Assembly (NCBI GenBank): GCA_903959715.1
Contig: CAJBXX010000303.1
Coordinates: 1-19,114, forward strand
Direction of reading: 5' to 3'
Source of the DNA: an uncultured Alphaproteobacteria bacterium
GTDB lineage: Bacteria; Pseudomonadota; Alphaproteobacteria; Rickettsiales; UBA1997
DNA: 19,114 nucleotides
The notes under the pieces are model-generated. The model searched no databases. It had not been told where the DNA came from and saw only the letters and a list, made by a program, of their open reading frames with translations. Position numbers and translations under genes: made by a program. Below, piece after piece: positions 17,181 to 19,114 of this stretch (position 1 is the first letter of the stretch; each line of letters opens with the position of its first letter).

Positions 17181-18548
17181 ATGCAAAGGTTGAAAAAATT
17201 TATTCCCAGATCGCTATTTGGTCGCTCAATGATGATTATCATTGTGTCAGCGTTGATTGTGCAACTTGTTTCAATTTATGTTTTTTATTATACCCATCTC
17301 GATGTAATCACTAAACACATGGCGCGAAGCGTTATTGCTGAAATGGTTTTTGTCAAAAATTCTGTTAATAAACCGGGATATAAATCATTGCTCAAAGAGC
17401 TCTCCGACAACACGGGAATGAAATTTTCTTTTGAAAATAATCGTTGGTTAAAAACTAAAAAAATTGCCGATAGCGATTGGCATAAAAGTAAATTTTATAA
17501 ATATGTTAATCCGATTATTGACCCTTACAATCGATTCAAATCCGAGCTTGATAATCATGGCTTGAAGCCCTATCAAATTTTTGAAGATCATGAAAACAAA
17601 GATATGATAACGGTGAAAGTCCAATCAGAGCGAGGCATCTTGGCGTTCGATATTCCGATTAAAAAAATCACTAGCTCAAGTTCATATGTTTTTACTTTTT
17701 GGATGATTTTAACAATGATTTTAACTTCATTAATTTCGATTATTTTTTTTAGAAATCAAATCAGAGTATTGAAAAATTTAAGTGAATTAGCCGAAAAATT
17801 TGGTCGAGGGCAAGATGTTTCAAACCTTCGTCCAAGCGGTTCGCAAGAGATTCGTTCGCTTACAATTTCTTTTATAAAAATGAAAGAACGGGTGATGCGT
17901 CAAATTTCGCAAAGAACCGATATGCTTTCGGCGGTTTCGCATGATTTACGAACTCCGCTGACGCGCATGAAATTGCAATTGGAAATGTTAAAACAAAGCC
18001 CCGAAATCGATGATTTGAAAAGTGATGTTCACGATATGGAAAAATTGGTGAATGAATATTTAGATTTCGCACGCGGTGATGATAAAGAAAAAATAAATAT
18101 TATCAAAATTAATAAATTTTTAATAGAAAAAATTATTGGTTATTATCAAAAAATGAATCATAATATAAGTTATGAAACAAAAATAGATGATAATTTTGAA
18201 ATTCCAGTTAAAAAATTAGCACTCAATCGCGCCTTGAAAAACCTTATAAATAATGGTTTAAACCATGCAAATAAAGTTTATTTAAATACTTATCTTTCGC
18301 AAAATAATTTAATTATTGAAGTTGAAGATGATGGTCCGGGAATTCCAAAAAAAGAACGACAAAATGTTTTTAAACCATTTTATCGCATTGATAATTCACG
18401 CAATCTCGATAAGGTCAACGAGTCGGTGGGCTCCGGGCTCGGAATGGCGATTGCGCTTGACGCCATCACCTCACATGGTGGCAGAATTTCTTTAGATGAT
18501 TCCAAAAAATATGGCGGACTTTTAGTACGAATTTTTATTCCGTTTTAG
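17181..18548 (+). CDS. envZ: EnvZ-type sensor histidine kinase
   Basis: The 455-residue inner-membrane sensor kinase has TM1 at about 17-37, a periplasmic domain of about 130 residues, TM2 at about 168-194, a HAMP linker to about 245, the dimerisation/phosphoacceptor helix with His254 in AVSHDLRTPLTRMKLQLEML, and a HATPase_c domain. The latter has the N box near 350-362 (ALKNLINNGLNHA), DDGPGIP near 382, and GSGLGMAIA near 417. The SHDLRTPLTR H-box is that of the EnvZ group, which pairs with OmpR-type regulators. No response regulator is adjacent. The gene diverges from pstB over 58 bp; despite this neighbourhood nothing in it looks like PhoR (no PAS domain). The symbol is by resemblance; the signal sensed is unknown. 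Confidence 0.9.
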   Translation: MQRLKKFIPRSLFGRSMMIIIVSALIVQLVSIYVFYYTHLDVITKHMARSVIAEMVFVKNSVNKPGYKSLLKELSDNTGMKFSFENNRWLKTKKIADSDWHKSKFYKYVNPIIDPYNRFKSELDNHGLKPYQIFEDHENKDMITVKVQSERGILAFDIPIKKITSSSSYVFTFWMILTMILTSLISIIFFRNQIRVLKNLSELAEKFGRGQDVSNLRPSGSQEIRSLTISFIKMKERVMRQISQRTDMLSAVSHDLRTPLTRMKLQLEMLKQSPEIDDLKSDVHDMEKLVNEYLDFARGDDKEKINIIKINKFLIEKIIGYYQKMNHNISYETKIDDNFEIPVKKLALNRALKNLINNGLNHANKVYLNTYLSQNNLIIEVEDDGPGIPKKERQNVFKPFYRIDNSRNLDKVNESVGSGLGMAIALDAITSHGGRISLDDSKKYGGLLVRIFIPF

Positions 18549-18595
18549 AAGTTAAATTTGCTTACGCAAATTTAGGAAGAAGTTGAATCGCTTCG

Positions 18596-18640
18596 TCGCG
18601 AATGAATCGCGACATTCGCGATGAGATTTTTGTTTTTTTT
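18596..18640 (+). terminator. Candidate terminator of the sensor kinase gene
   Basis: TCGCGAATG pairs with CATTCGCGA (9 bp) around an 8-base loop at 18596-18621. A short TGAGA spacer and two T runs (TTTTTG then eight T) follow. The hairpin-to-T spacing is a little long for a classical intrinsic terminator. It begins 48 bases after the kinase stop. Confidence 0.5.
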
Positions 18641-18819
18641 ATTATTGGTGCTTAGGCTATTTTTTAAAAGCGAAGAACTCGCGATGAATTTTTGGTTTTG
18701 AAAAATATTTTTAAGCCTTCTTTTCACATTCTCTTATCAAGACCATCATCGTAAAAAAATTATTTGACAAAAAAAATAATTAGCTAAATTTACTCACACA
18801 AATTGGCACTAGCCACCGA

Positions 18820-18861
18820 AGCTCTTCATAACCTAATTGTAAAATGAAATTATGAAGAGCT
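18820..18861. repeat. 12-bp inverted repeat between convergent genes
   Basis: AGCTCTTCATAA and TTATGAAGAGCT pair perfectly around an 18-base loop. It lies 23 bp beyond the stop of the minus-strand PemK-type gene and may form the 3' end of that transcript. No T tract follows on either strand. Confidence 0.6.
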
Positions 18862-18883
18862 GACTAAATAAAAATTCACAAAA

Positions 18884-19114
18884 TTATTTCCCGAAAATCA
18901 CAATTTCAGAAATGGCATTTTTAATCGCCATAAATTGATTATTTGGAAGCTCTCCCATTCTTTTTCTTAATTTTTTACTTTCAAAAACTCTAATTTGCGA
19001 AAGCATCGCGGATTGTTCTTTATCTTTAAAATTAATTCTAAAATAAAATTTATTTTCTTTGCATTTAGTTGTAAGAGGCACTCCAAGAAATATTTGTTTA
19101 TTAAATTTTCGTAA
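18884..19114 (-). CDS. PemK/MazF-type toxin, partial (C-terminal part)
   Basis: About 76 codons are visible; the frame is open to the window edge, so the N-terminus lies beyond it. The GTG at 19079-19081 is internal, since the conserved IFLGVPLTTK continues upstream of it. The pattern IFLGVPLTTKCKENKFYF, then SAMLSQIRVFESKKLRKRMGEL, ending FMAIKNAISEIV, matches the C-terminal half of the PemK/MazF family. Its members are mRNA-cleaving ribonucleases of type II toxin-antitoxin systems. The PLT.K strand and the SQIR...KR.G segment are the most diagnostic. The RNase active-site region of the N-terminal strand and any antitoxin gene are outside the window, so completeness and activity cannot be judged. 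Confidence 0.8.
   Translation of the reverse strand, partial: LRKFNKQIFLGVPLTTKCKENKFYFRINFKDKEQSAMLSQIRVFESKKLRKRMGELPNNQFMAIKNAISEIVIFGK

Larger units (their letters stand above)
18549..18883. other. 335-bp intergenic region with hairpins, no gene seen
   Basis: I see no coding sequence here. It holds a hairpin TAAATTTGC/GCAAATTTA with TTAC loop (18553-18574), a second GC-rich hairpin (18596-18621), a T-rich tract (18626-18640), a TTGACA box at 18764, and a 12-bp inverted repeat (18820-18861). The region separates convergent genes. Confidence 0.6.

Noticed and set aside
1..19114. CRISPR arrays, tRNA or rRNA genes, full insertion sequences
   Set aside because: No regularly spaced repeats, cloverleaf-like segments, rRNA-like stretches or transposase reading frames were found by eye.

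Overview
The window looks like a stretch of an AT-rich alphaproteobacterial chromosome. The RpoB rifampicin-pocket segment has the reading I associate with alphaproteobacteria (DQTNPL, then HKRRLSALGPGGL, then GRICPIETPEG). The gene set (TatB, YejE-type permease, PDH E2, EnvZ-type kinase, DUF481 protein) also fits a Gram-negative alphaproteobacterium. Low GC, long A/T-only leaders and no recognisable Shine-Dalgarno before any of the well-recognised genes suggest a Rickettsiales/Holosporales-like or otherwise streamlined lineage. That placement is inference.

Layout. 1-~740: an unrecognised partial ORF of visibly higher GC and different codon use. It stands where rplK would be expected and runs up to an odd N-terminal extension on rplA. 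741-10805: the classic beta block rplA-rplJ-rplL-rpoB-rpoC, all on the plus strand. Three back-to-back hairpins sit in the rplL-rpoB gap, a 13-bp-stem hairpin in the rpoB-rpoC gap, and a textbook intrinsic terminator closes the block. 10969-13330: a lone YejE-type peptide ABC permease and a PDH E2 subunit, without their usual partners. 13426-14623: a small membrane-anchored Pro/Ala-rich protein and a DUF481-like outer-membrane beta-barrel protein. 14624-15025: a hairpin-rich intergenic segment bracketed by 13-bp direct repeats, followed by a perfect-consensus sigma70 promoter. 15026-15913: a Panacea-domain protein (antitoxin-like) followed 3 bp later by a small two-helix membrane protein, a candidate PanAT-type toxin-antitoxin pair. 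15926-17122 (minus): pstB and tatB in one apparent operon. 17181-18548: an EnvZ-type sensor kinase diverging from pstB. 18549-18883: another hairpin-rich gap that shares an 11-bp word with the first one. 18884-19114 (minus): the C-terminal part of a PemK/MazF-type toxin running off the window.

The core half is transcription and translation housekeeping. The second half is an accessory zone: orphan transporter subunits, envelope proteins, one candidate toxin-antitoxin pair, one partial type II toxin, and palindromic intergenic DNA. The best lead for an undescribed system is the Panacea/two-TM pair at 15026-15913.
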